The notes under the pieces were generated by a model that saw nothing but the letters and a program-made list of their open reading frames with translations, was not told the DNA's origin and did not search any database. Shown here piece by piece: positions 45,445 to 53,841 of a DNA stretch of 53,896 nt. Each line of letters opens with the position of its first letter. Position 1 is the first letter of the stretch. The position numbers were made by a program, and so were the translations under genes. The stretch is taken from positions 1 through 53,896 of the forward strand of contig NZ_CALDKF010000014.1 of the NCBI RefSeq assembly GCF_937898925.1, read 5' to 3'. This stretch comes from an uncultured Methanobrevibacter sp. (GTDB lineage Archaea > Methanobacteriota > Methanobacteria > Methanobacteriales > Methanobacteriaceae).

Positions 45445-46911
45445 ATGATTCTTATGCAAGGCGACTTTTTTCAGGTATTACGCAGAGTTCAAAAGGAAGA
45501 ACGTAACAAATCCTCTCTAGCAAGAGTGGATAATGATTTTTATAAACACATACGTGATTACATTAGGGATTTAGAGCGTTCTGTAGCTAGTGATCCTTTT
45601 GGAAATGAGCAATTGCTACTCAATAATGCTCAAAGAATTGCCACTGAAATCTGTGAGCTTAGAGAATCCAAGATAACTCAAGCAGCCAATAACAATATCT
45701 ACAGATCTTTTCTTTTGTTCAAGAAGGACAATCCTCAATTTGACCTATTGGATACAACTCCATTAAACCTTACGCCTGAAGAGGAAACATTATATTTCTC
45801 ATTGATGGATGCTCTTAAAAACCACAGATATAGAATTTCCTTAGATGAATATAGTGATGAAACTGCTATAGGAGGAAATTATGAAGATGATGAAGAGTAT
45901 GACGAGGATTTCGATGAGGATGAAGAAAGCTCCTTTGTAGAGGATTCATACGAATCCAATAGTTCCGTTGAAGATGAAAGTGACATTTCCGATTCTATGG
46001 AAGATGAGATTTCAGATGCTCTTGGGGAATCTGATGAGGTTTTAGATAGGTTAAACCAAATCAAGAATGCAAAAGTCATCACTGATGAAACTTATGAAAA
46101 CATTGATAAGCAGGTAGCTAATCAAATGTATCCTGGCCAAGGAACTGTAGAAAATGCTCAAGAGCTTGAAGAAACTGAAGAAACTAAAGTGGAAGAAGCT
46201 GAAGAAACTCCTGCTATCACTCAAGAGGTTGGAGAACCTGAAGAATCCTCAAAAGTTCAATCCAATGTAGAAGAAGAGACTAAAACTGAGAGTCCTGTTT
46301 CCACTAGTCCAGAGGATTTTTACAAAAATCCAGATAGTCAATTTGTAGATTTGGATAAATTGGAACCTAATTATGATGATGACTACTATAATTCAATAGC
46401 TGCAGGATCCAGTTATGCTGCTCCAAGTGAGGATGACTTCAATCTTATTTTTGCAAAACCTAAAAAGCCAAAAGCAGAAACTGCAAATGCTGAAGAAAAG
46501 GCACAGGATAATGTTGAGACTGCAGAGACTGCAGAAACTAATGATGATGCCTCAGCGAAGATTGAATCCAGACAATCTGAATTAGGATTTTCATCTGGCC
46601 TTGATGCTAAGGAGAAGGTTAGCCATACTGATGGTTTTAATAAAGCTATTGATGATGCTATTGACAGTACTATTGATGGTGCTAAAAAGGATGATGCTCC
46701 TCAAAAACCAGTTGATAAGACAAGAGGAGGATTATTTGCTAGAGATGAAATAGAAAATGCAACTGTTGTCATCAGTGAAGATGTCGGTGAAATGGTAGGA
46801 ATTGATGGAAAGGTTTATGGTCCTTTCTTGGCAAATGATGTTGTTATCTTGCCAAATATAACTGCTCAGATTCTCATTGATAACAATAAGGCAAGTTTAG
46901 TAAAATATTAA
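45445..46911 (+). CDS. gins51: GINS subunit Gins51 with a long acidic linker
   Basis: GINS activates the MCM replicative helicase. The N-terminal 135 residues (FFQVLRRVQKEER; LTPEEETLYFSLMDALKNHR) form the helical A domain. The last 55 residues (VISEDVGEMVGIDGKVYGPF) form the small B domain. Between them lie about 290 residues that are acidic and low-complexity, whereas most archaeal Gins51 proteins are about 150-200 aa. Placement next to pcn is typical. The start may be 45445 or the ATG at 45454; neither has a good ribosome binding site. Confidence 0.88.
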   Translation: MILMQGDFFQVLRRVQKEERNKSSLARVDNDFYKHIRDYIRDLERSVASDPFGNEQLLLNNAQRIATEICELRESKITQAANNNIYRSFLLFKKDNPQFDLLDTTPLNLTPEEETLYFSLMDALKNHRYRISLDEYSDETAIGGNYEDDEEYDEDFDEDEESSFVEDSYESNSSVEDESDISDSMEDEISDALGESDEVLDRLNQIKNAKVITDETYENIDKQVANQMYPGQGTVENAQELEETEETKVEEAEETPAITQEVGEPEESSKVQSNVEEETKTESPVSTSPEDFYKNPDSQFVDLDKLEPNYDDDYYNSIAAGSSYAAPSEDDFNLIFAKPKKPKAETANAEEKAQDNVETAETAETNDDASAKIESRQSELGFSSGLDAKEKVSHTDGFNKAIDDAIDSTIDGAKKDDAPQKPVDKTRGGLFARDEIENATVVISEDVGEMVGIDGKVYGPFLANDVVILPNITAQILIDNNKASLVKY

Positions 46912-47196
46912 ATTTTTAAATTTCTATTAATTTTATTTCATCATCATTTCAACTTTTTTTATAATTTATATATAATATACAAAGATTTATATATAGATAA
47001 TAATCATATATAATTAATGTATCTATAATAATATGATATTTTCTTATTTTAAAATATTTTTTTAATTATTAGATTCCAAGATTTACAGTTTGTTAAATCT
47101 TTTTTTATAGTTTTAAACTTTCAATTTAGTTTATCCTATGAATGAATAGGGTTATGAAAGAGTGTAAAAATATTTTTATAAGAATGTGTAGATGCT

Positions 47197-47280
47197 CTCA
47201 TGCTCGTAGGAAACTGAAAAATGTTCTTATTAGTATGTTATAATTTATCCTCATGCTAAATGGAAACCTAAACAGTTCCA
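47197..47280 (+). promoter_or_regulatory. Tandem bulged-hairpin element in the rpl44e leader
   Basis: CTCATGCT occurs at 47197-47204 and 47250-47257. Each copy is followed 3-4 bases later by a hairpin of the same form with a bulged A: AGGAA(A)C...GTTCTT at 47208-47228 and TGGAA(A)C...GTTCCA at 47261-47280. The outer pair changes from A-T to T-A and the next from G-T to G-C, so pairing is kept. Another hairpin, ATCCTAT/ATAGGGT, lies near 47135-47154. This accounts for much of the 456-base gap 46912-47367; the first 200 bases are AT-rich with several TATA-like stretches. A ribosomal-protein leader is suggested. Confidence 0.5.
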
Positions 47281-47367
47281 AGTGGTTTGTTGTAATTATT
47301 TATTATATAATCTGTTAATTAAGTTCTAAAAGTCTTTTAACAGAGAAATCAATTAAAGGTGAAAAAT

Positions 47368-47646
47368 ATGAAAATGCCTAAAGAAAAAAGAACTTACTGT
47401 CCACATTGTAAAAAACACACTATGCATGAAGTGCATACTTCCAAAAAGAGAAAAGCTAGTGAATTAAAATGGGGACAAAGACAATTCAGAAGAGTTACTG
47501 CAGGGTACAGAGGTTATCCAAGACCATTACCAGGTGGTAACAAGCCGGTTAAAAAATTAGATTTAAGATACAAATGTAAAGAATGTGGAAAATCCCACAT
47601 CAGAAAATCTTTCAGAGTAGGAAAACCTGAATGGGTATCTAACTAG
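47368..47646 (+). CDS. rpl44e: Ribosomal protein L44e
   Basis: The 92-residue basic protein has zinc cysteines CPHCKKHT near the N-terminus and CKECGKSH near the C-terminus, and the GYRGYPRPLPGGNKPVKKLD segment typical of L44e. The ATG at 47368 lies behind AAAGGTGAAAA; an in-frame GTG inside that site is rejected. rps27e follows after 9 bases. Confidence 0.97.
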   Translation: MKMPKEKRTYCPHCKKHTMHEVHTSKKRKASELKWGQRQFRRVTAGYRGYPRPLPGGNKPVKKLDLRYKCKECGKSHIRKSFRVGKPEWVSN

Positions 47647-47655
47647 GTGATTTGT

Positions 47656-47835
47656 ATGGCAAGTAATGGAAGAGGAAACTTTTTAAGAGTTAAATGTTTA
47701 GATTGTGATAACGAACAAATCATTTTCGATCGTGCAGCTTCTGATGTTAAATGTATCATCTGCGGTAAAACTATTGTAAAATCCCGTGGTGGAAAAGCTA
47801 AAATCATGGCTCACATCGATGAAGTTTTACAATAA
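47656..47835 (+). CDS. rps27e: Ribosomal protein S27e
   Basis: The 59-residue zinc-ribbon protein has CLDCDNEQIIFDRAASDVKC and a CIICGKTI pair, as in S27e. The ATG at 47656 lies behind AGGTGATTTGT, which overlaps the region just after the rpl44e stop, so the two genes are cotranscribed. aIF2-alpha follows after a structured gap of 153 bases. Confidence 0.96.
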   Translation: MASNGRGNFLRVKCLDCDNEQIIFDRAASDVKCIICGKTIVKSRGGKAKIMAHIDEVLQ

Positions 47836-47911
47836 GCTTAAAATTATTAATAGTCAATTACTATCAAAACACGCTATTTTGGCCGAATATGTAATTGGCT
47901 GTTATGTGATC

Positions 47912-47954
47912 TTAGAATAAAGATTGGTTATGATGATTATTCTAATTATTCTAA
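47912..47954 (+). promoter_or_regulatory. Alternative-pairing element in the aIF2-alpha leader
   Basis: TTAGAATAA (47912-47920) is perfectly complementary to TTATTCTAA, which occurs twice in tandem at 47937-47945 and 47946-47954. The arm can pair with only one copy at a time, giving loops of 16 or 25 bases. The element lies 35-77 bases before the TTG start of aIF2-alpha. A switch or a binding site for a protein is possible; this is inference. Confidence 0.4.
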
Positions 47955-47988
47955 CCATATCTTAACTGTTTTTATTTCGGTGTTTTAA

Positions 47989-48771
47989 TTGGTAAGAAAA
48001 AGTCAAGAATGGCCAGATGAAGGAGAACTTATTGTAGGAACTGTCTACAAAGTTGTTAACTATGGTGCATTTGCTAACTTGGAAGAATACGCAGGCAAGG
48101 AAGCTTTCATTCATATTTCTGAAGTTTCTTCTGGTTGGGTAAAGAATATTCGAGATCATGTAAGAGAAAATCAAAAGATTGTTGCTCGTGTTTTAAGAGT
48201 TAATCCTAAAAAAGGTCATGTCGACGCTTCTTTGAAAAGAATCAGAGAAGACCAAAGGACTAAAAAGATCCAACAATGGAAAATTGAACAAAAAGCTGAA
48301 AAATTCTTGGAATTAGCTGCTAAATCTTTAGATAAAGACTTGGATACCGCTTACGATGAAGTGGGATATGAACTTATGGATATCTTTGGAGATATCTACG
48401 GTGCATTCGAAAGCGCTTCTGAAGAAGGGGCAGAAACTCTTACTGAAGAGGGAATTAGCCAAGAGTGGGCTGATGCCATAACTGAAGTTGCTGAGAAAAA
48501 CATTCAACCTCCTGAAGTTCACATCAGCGGTTATGTAGATATTAAAAACTACAACCCAGACGGTGTAGAGGTTATTAAGAAAGCACTTATGGCAGCAGAA
48601 GCTGAAAACATTGAAGTTCAATGTGTTGGAGCTCCTCGTTACAGAATCACTGTAACTTCTACTGATTATTTGGTTGCTGAAAAGCAATTGAAGGAAGCAG
48701 CAGAAAAAGCTATTGCTATTGTAGAAGATGCAGATGGAACTGGAGAATTCTTACGTGAAATTGAAAATTAA
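47989..48771 (+). CDS. eif2a: Translation initiation factor aIF2 subunit alpha
   Basis: The 260-residue protein has an N-terminal S1 domain (SQEWPDEGELIVGTVYKVVNYGAF in part; FIHISEVSSGWVKNIRD), a helical middle domain and a C-terminal alpha/beta domain. The start is TTG: the conserved VRKSQEWP sequence begins directly after it, and CGGTG is the ribosome binding site. aIF2 brings initiator tRNA to the ribosome. nop10 follows after 12 bases. Confidence 0.96.
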   Translation: MVRKSQEWPDEGELIVGTVYKVVNYGAFANLEEYAGKEAFIHISEVSSGWVKNIRDHVRENQKIVARVLRVNPKKGHVDASLKRIREDQRTKKIQQWKIEQKAEKFLELAAKSLDKDLDTAYDEVGYELMDIFGDIYGAFESASEEGAETLTEEGISQEWADAITEVAEKNIQPPEVHISGYVDIKNYNPDGVEVIKKALMAAEAENIEVQCVGAPRYRITVTSTDYLVAEKQLKEAAEKAIAIVEDADGTGEFLREIEN

Positions 48772-48783
48772 TTAGTGAATCAG

Positions 48784-48954
48784 ATGAAAATGAAAATGAA
48801 AAAGTGTCCTGTTTGTAATATTTACACACTTAAATCCCAATGTCCAAATTGCGGTGGTGAACTTAAAGTGATTTACCCACCAAAATTTTCCATTGAGGAT
48901 AAGTATGGTAAATATCGTAGACAATTAAAGAAAGAGATGCTTAATAAGGAATAA
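48784..48954 (+). CDS. nop10: Nop10 H/ACA RNP protein
   Basis: The 56-residue protein has a zinc ribbon CPVCNIYTLKSQCPNCGG followed by YPPKFSIEDKYGKYRRQLK, the standard archaeal Nop10. It is a core subunit of the H/ACA particle that pseudouridylates rRNA with Cbf5. Three in-frame ATGs (48784, 48790, 48796) start the gene, and the first is best spaced behind TTAGTGAATC. Its place after aIF2-alpha is conserved in archaea. It is short and easily missed by length filters. Confidence 0.95.
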   Translation: MKMKMKKCPVCNIYTLKSQCPNCGGELKVIYPPKFSIEDKYGKYRRQLKKEMLNKE

Positions 48955-49093
48955 AAGTTTTTGATTAGCAAGCTATTGCTAGTTTAAAAACCATTATTCT
49001 ATTTTTTATTTTTCTATTTTTATGGATTTCACGATTAAATTATTGATTTACGATTATTGATTATAATTATAAAATGTTCTTAAAGGTGATCTT

Positions 49094-49885
49094 ATGAGAA
49101 CAACTCAATTTAAAGTATTAGAAGAAGTTAGTTTAAACAATCCTATATTTATTGAAGCACTTCCTGGAATCGGTCATGTAGGAAAATTAGCAATTGATCA
49201 TGTTATTGATGAACTTGATGCTACTAAATTTGTAGAAATCTATTCTCCATACTTCCCTCCACAAGTTCTTGTTGGTGAAGGGGGAGTCGTAGAGGATATG
49301 ACAAATGAAATGTATTACTTGAAGTCTGCTGGTGCAGATGAAAGGGATTTCATATTTCTAGTAGGTAATTGTCAAGCTTTAGCACCTGAAGGTCAATATG
49401 AACTTTGCGGTTCTATCCTTGACTTCGTTGAATCAAAAGGGGCTAAAGAGTTTTACACTTTAGGTGGTCTTGCTACTGGTCAACCTGTAGAAGGTACTGA
49501 AGGCCGTGTTTTAGGTGCTGCTACTGATGAAGAGCGTATTGAAATGCTTAAGGAAGCAGATGTTGAAATCAGATCTGCAGATGGCGGTATTGTTGGTGCT
49601 TCTGGTTTATTCTTAGGTTTAGGTAGACTCAGAGGAATGAAAGGAGCTTGCTTAATGGGTAAAACTCCTGGTTATTTCATTGATGCTGAAGCGGCTGAAG
49701 CTATATTACAAAAATTAGCTATTCTTGTAAAACTCGAAGTAAGTACTGAAGAGTTAGAAGCAAAAGCTGAAGAAATTCGTGAAATGATTAGCCAAGCTCA
49801 ACAAATGGAGCAAGAAATGCTTCAAAGGGCAATGGGTCAACAAGCACCACAACAAGCTCAAGATGACCTCAGATACATAGGTTAA
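49094..49885 (+). CDS. PAC2 family proteasome assembly chaperone
   Basis: The 263-residue protein has the PAC2 domain signature LPGIGHVGKLAIDHVIDEL, YFPPQVLV and GGLATGQPV. The C-terminal 45 residues are a Gln/Glu/Met-rich coiled coil. Family members assist 20S proteasome assembly in eukaryotes and probably in archaea. The linkage rpl44e, rps27e, aIF2-alpha, nop10, PAC2 is a conserved archaeal gene order. The start follows AAAGGTGATCTT. Confidence 0.9.
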   Translation: MRTTQFKVLEEVSLNNPIFIEALPGIGHVGKLAIDHVIDELDATKFVEIYSPYFPPQVLVGEGGVVEDMTNEMYYLKSAGADERDFIFLVGNCQALAPEGQYELCGSILDFVESKGAKEFYTLGGLATGQPVEGTEGRVLGAATDEERIEMLKEADVEIRSADGGIVGASGLFLGLGRLRGMKGACLMGKTPGYFIDAEAAEAILQKLAILVKLEVSTEELEAKAEEIREMISQAQQMEQEMLQRAMGQQAPQQAQDDLRYIG

Positions 49886-50148
49886 TTAAACTTTTAAATT
49901 TTAAAACGATAGCTTTTTAGCTATTTTCTTTTTTTATTTTTTTCAATTTTATTCTACTATTTTTTCAAATTTTAAAATTCATATGCTATTTTTTAAATAA
50001 TTTTTTATACTTTGTAAAATAGATATAATAAAGTATTATAATAATATAAGTTTATTTAAAAAACAAATAAACTAATTTTAATCTTTTAAAAATTACAAAA
50101 ATCAAATATTAATTAGATTTACATTTTATAATAATTAGGAATGATATT

Positions 50149-51336
50149 ATGCTTCAAATTGCAGTTACAGGTAAACCGAATGTAGGAAAATCCTCATTTT
50201 TTAATTCAGCCACTGCATCTCAAGTGGAAATGGCTAATTATCCATTTACAACAATAGATGCAAACAAGGCTGTTGCTCATGTTATCAGTGAATGTCCATG
50301 TAAGGAAATGAATGTCACATGCAATCCACACAACTCTCAATGCATTGACGGAACAAGATTGATTCCAATAGAATTGATTGATGTGGCAGGACTTGTTCCA
50401 GGAGCTCACGAAGGAAAAGGACTCGGAAACAAGTTCTTGGATGACTTGATGCAAGCTAAAGTTTTCATTCATGTAATTGATGCTTCAGGATCTACTGATG
50501 CAGAAGGAAACCCTGTTGATCCAGGTTCACATGATCCATTGGAAGACATTGAGTTTTTAGAGCCTGAAATAGTCAGGTGGATGGTTGGACTCGTAAGCAA
50601 GAACTGGGTAAGGCTTATCCGTAAGGTTGAAGCTGAACACTTGGACTTTTCCAAAGTCATTTTCGAGCAATTATCTGGTACTGGTATCCTAATTGAAGAT
50701 GTAATCGAAGCATTAAGAACTGTAAATCCTAATTACGGCAAATGGGAAGATGAAGACTTGATTGAATTTGTACGCAATCTCTTGAATATTGCAAAACCGT
50801 CCCTTGTAATTGCAAACAAGGCAGATTTGCCTGGAGCACGTGAAAACATTGAAAGAATGCAAGAGAAATATCCTCGTGTAATTCCAACATCTGCTGAATC
50901 CGAGCTTGCACTTATGAATGCTACAAGAGCAGGATTGATTTCATACATTTCTGGAGACAGCAGTTTTGAAATCCTTGAAAAGGACAAATTAAATGCTAAC
51001 CAAATCAAGGCTTTGGAATACATCCAAACCAATATTCTTGATGTTTACGGTAGCACTGGTATTCAAGAGGCATTGAACACTGCAGTCTTTGATCTTTTAG
51101 ACATGATTGTTGTCTATCCAGTAGGAGATGAGCATAAGCTTACAGACCAAAAGGGAAATGTGCTCCCAGATGCTTTCCTAGTTCCTAAGGGTTCCACTCC
51201 TCGTGAATTTGCGTATATCATTCACACAGATATCGGTGATAAGTTCATGCATGCAGTAGATGCAAGAAAGAGCATGAGAATTGCAAGCGATTATGAGCTT
51301 CAAGACAGAGATATTATTAAGATTGTTACACATTAA
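50149..51336 (+). CDS. ychF: YchF/Ola1-type P-loop NTPase with TGS domain
   Basis: The 395-residue protein of the Obg-like family has G1 GKPNVGKSS near residue 8, G3 DVAGLVPGAHEGKG and NKAD as the base-recognition motif, and a C-terminal TGS domain (PKGSTPREFAYIIHTDIG). Archaeal members bind ribosomes or translation factors. A Cys/Pro-rich insert (CPCKEMNVTCNPHNSQC, about residues 48-64) sits between G1 and G3, as in archaeal orthologues. The start follows AGGAATGATATT. Confidence 0.93.
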   Translation: MLQIAVTGKPNVGKSSFFNSATASQVEMANYPFTTIDANKAVAHVISECPCKEMNVTCNPHNSQCIDGTRLIPIELIDVAGLVPGAHEGKGLGNKFLDDLMQAKVFIHVIDASGSTDAEGNPVDPGSHDPLEDIEFLEPEIVRWMVGLVSKNWVRLIRKVEAEHLDFSKVIFEQLSGTGILIEDVIEALRTVNPNYGKWEDEDLIEFVRNLLNIAKPSLVIANKADLPGARENIERMQEKYPRVIPTSAESELALMNATRAGLISYISGDSSFEILEKDKLNANQIKALEYIQTNILDVYGSTGIQEALNTAVFDLLDMIVVYPVGDEHKLTDQKGNVLPDAFLVPKGSTPREFAYIIHTDIGDKFMHAVDARKSMRIASDYELQDRDIIKIVTH

Positions 51337-51396
51337 AAGTACTTTGATTAATTAAAAATATATTAAGATTATTTTATTATTTATTAGGTGAATTAA

Positions 51397-52503
51397 ATGA
51401 TGCATCCACGTCCAAGTCCAATAGCAGCTTCTTTATACACTTTAAGAGATTTAAATGCTGATGTAATTGTTATGCATGGGCCACATGGCTGTTGCTTTAG
51501 AACAGGAAGGCTCCTTGAAAGTGATGGGGTTAGAGTTGTCACAACAGCTATGGCTGAAAATGATTTTATTTTAGGTGCTGGCGAAAAGCTTCAGGAAACC
51601 TTGCAAGAGGCTTATGATACATTCAATCCAAAATTAATGGGTATTGTAGGAACCTGTGCAAGTATGATCATTGGTGAAGACTTAAAGGAGCCAATTGAAA
51701 ACCTTGGCCTTGATTGTGTTGTCTTGCCAGTGGAATCCCATGGTGGTTTCGGTGAAGGAGACAATACAGAAGGAGCTATTGCAGTGCTTAACGCTGCTGT
51801 AGAGTATGGTGTAATTCCTCAAGAGGAAGCGGACCGTCAAAATGAAATGCTAAGGCTTGCAACACATGTTGAAAAGACTCGTGGAATGGCACAAGGAAAA
51901 TACATCAAGCCTAATTTCGGAGACAGCAAGGAAAAAGTAGCAAAGATTATTGTTAAAGCGATTCAAGAAGGCAAAAAGGTAGCATTTGTATTAAATGCTA
52001 AAAAGGAAACCTCATATCTCTTTGCAGACATTCTAAATTGTGATTTCTCTCCACTTGTTGATGGAGCAGAGTCTAATAAGGATATTGAAAATCTTCATTT
52101 CATTGCTAATTTAGATGAAAACATTGGTCTTCCAAGAATCAGACAGCATGCAGTTAATATTACTAAAGAATTGAATGATACTGGAATTGATATTGAATGC
52201 ATCACTGGTGGTCTTGATGAATATCCAATCACTCCAAGAAATGCAGAGGAATACCTTAAGGAAATCAAGCCAGACCTTGTGATCGTTGCAGGAGTTCCAC
52301 ATGCATTGTATGTTGAAGAGCTTGACTGTGAAACCATTGCTGTTACAGATGGTCCAAGACTTGTCCAACCGCTTAATGAATTGGGGTACTCACATGTCAT
52401 TGCTGAATTAGATGCTCATTCTAAGACATTAGGTGTAGATGAGATAGTTGATTCAGACTTTGGTATGATGATACGTTCAGTTATTGAATGGGAGCTTGAA
52501 TAA
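51397..52503 (+). CDS. cfbD: CfbD, Ni-sirohydrochlorin a,c-diamide reductive cyclase catalytic subunit
   Basis: CfbD is the NifD-like protein that works with CfbC to build coenzyme F430 for methyl-coenzyme M reductase. The 368-residue protein has HPRPSPIAASLYTLRDL, GPHGCCFRTGR with candidate cluster cysteines, and GTCASMIIGEDL. It is specific to methanogens and related archaea and so marks the organism. cfbC is not in the window. The start follows TTAGGTGAATTAA, and a second ATG directly after the first is also possible. Confidence 0.93.
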   Translation: MMHPRPSPIAASLYTLRDLNADVIVMHGPHGCCFRTGRLLESDGVRVVTTAMAENDFILGAGEKLQETLQEAYDTFNPKLMGIVGTCASMIIGEDLKEPIENLGLDCVVLPVESHGGFGEGDNTEGAIAVLNAAVEYGVIPQEEADRQNEMLRLATHVEKTRGMAQGKYIKPNFGDSKEKVAKIIVKAIQEGKKVAFVLNAKKETSYLFADILNCDFSPLVDGAESNKDIENLHFIANLDENIGLPRIRQHAVNITKELNDTGIDIECITGGLDEYPITPRNAEEYLKEIKPDLVIVAGVPHALYVEELDCETIAVTDGPRLVQPLNELGYSHVIAELDAHSKTLGVDEIVDSDFGMMIRSVIEWELE

Positions 52504-52638
52504 AATTAGTATTTATTTAATTAACTATCATTTTAATTAATCGTTATTTTAATTTAAATAATGGAATAATTTTTTCAAAAAATAGTTTAATATATTTAAC
52601 TTAAAAATTATTTAATTTCAAAATTTGCAGGTAATTTT

Positions 52639-53232
52639 ATGATTACAATTATTGATTACAAAAGTGGAAATCTTAGAAGCATTTCCAATAGCTTTAAGAA
52701 GATAGGTGTTGAGGCGATAATTACAAGCGATCCAAATGAGATTGCAAATGCTAAACATCTTGTTCTTCCAGGAGTAGGCGCTTTTGGAACAGCTATGGAA
52801 AACATCGAACCTTTTAAGGATGTGATTTTCGAACATATTGATGATGGAAAGCCATTTTTAGGGATTTGTTTAGGTCTTCAAGTGCTTTTATCCTCAAGTG
52901 AAGAGTCTCCGGGTGTAAAAGGGTTTGACATTTTCAAAGGTCATGTCGCTAAGATTCCTGAAGGCAGAAAGATTCCTCATATGGGATGGAATCAATTGAA
53001 GCAAGTTAAGGAATGCCCTATTTTAGATGGTGTTGATGGCAAGGACTTTTATTTTGTACACTCTTATCATGCAGTGCTTGATGATGATAGCAATTTGTCT
53101 GCTGTTGTTGATTATGGCATTGATTTAACTGCTGCTGTATCAAAGGATAATGTATTTGCAACCCAGTTTCACCCAGAAAAAAGTGGAGTTCCAGGATTGA
53201 ACATACTTAAGAACTTTGTAAGTTTAGAATAA
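52639..53232 (+). CDS. hisH: Imidazole glycerol phosphate synthase glutaminase subunit HisH
   Basis: The 197-residue class I glutamine amidotransferase supplies ammonia to HisF. It has YKSGNLRSI, LPGVGAFG, the nucleophile elbow GICLGLQ with catalytic Cys near 79, and FHPEKSG with the catalytic His and Glu. The start follows CAGGTAATTTT. Its partner hisF is at 9483, about 43 kb away. Confidence 0.96.
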   Translation: MITIIDYKSGNLRSISNSFKKIGVEAIITSDPNEIANAKHLVLPGVGAFGTAMENIEPFKDVIFEHIDDGKPFLGICLGLQVLLSSSEESPGVKGFDIFKGHVAKIPEGRKIPHMGWNQLKQVKECPILDGVDGKDFYFVHSYHAVLDDDSNLSAVVDYGIDLTAAVSKDNVFATQFHPEKSGVPGLNILKNFVSLE

Positions 53233-53370
53233 TTTAATTATTATATTTTTAATTTATTCATTTTTTCAGTCAATTCTATTTTCAATTTTTATTCAATTTT
53301 TCTCTTTTTATAAAAAACTTTATTTATTATAAAATCTAAGTATATTTAGATTATATTGGGGGTATGAAAG

Positions 53371-53811
53371 ATGGAATTAAAAAATTTATTTATAATTTCA
53401 CTCATTACACTATTTCTAATAGGTGGATTTATCGTATCTGTTAGTGCAGAAAATGCTTATGATGATCAATATATTGATGGTTTAAATGTGAGTTTTGATT
53501 TAGAACAATCCTTAAAAGATGCTAAATTGGAAAATAAAACTGTCATGATTATTTTTGATCAAAGCTCTTGTGTTTATTGTGAGATACTTAAAGAAAATAC
53601 TTTGACTGATTCTAAAGTTCAGGATGTTATAAATGAAAAATATATCCCTACTATTGTGGATGTAAATAAAAATCCAATGATAGCAAGTTATTATAATGTG
53701 TATGGGACTCCAACTATGGTATTTGTAAGTGGAGATGAAGATTTTGTTTATCAAATTGATGGATATTTAGACCCTGAAGAATTCTTAGATGAACTTAATC
53801 AAATTGAATAA
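53371..53811 (+). CDS. Membrane-anchored or secreted thioredoxin-like protein
   Basis: A signal peptide or anchor occupies residues 4-25, followed by a thioredoxin fold with the redox motif CVYC at residues 67-70 and the cis-proline strand GTPTMVFV. It probably acts outside the membrane on protein disulfides. The next gene appears to be ccdA-like, which would pass electrons across the membrane to it. The start follows GGGGGTATGAAAG. Confidence 0.85.
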   Translation: MELKNLFIISLITLFLIGGFIVSVSAENAYDDQYIDGLNVSFDLEQSLKDAKLENKTVMIIFDQSSCVYCEILKENTLTDSKVQDVINEKYIPTIVDVNKNPMIASYYNVYGTPTMVFVSGDEDFVYQIDGYLDPEEFLDELNQIE

Positions 53812-53841
53812 TTTAATTTATTTTATTAATATGGTGATGAG

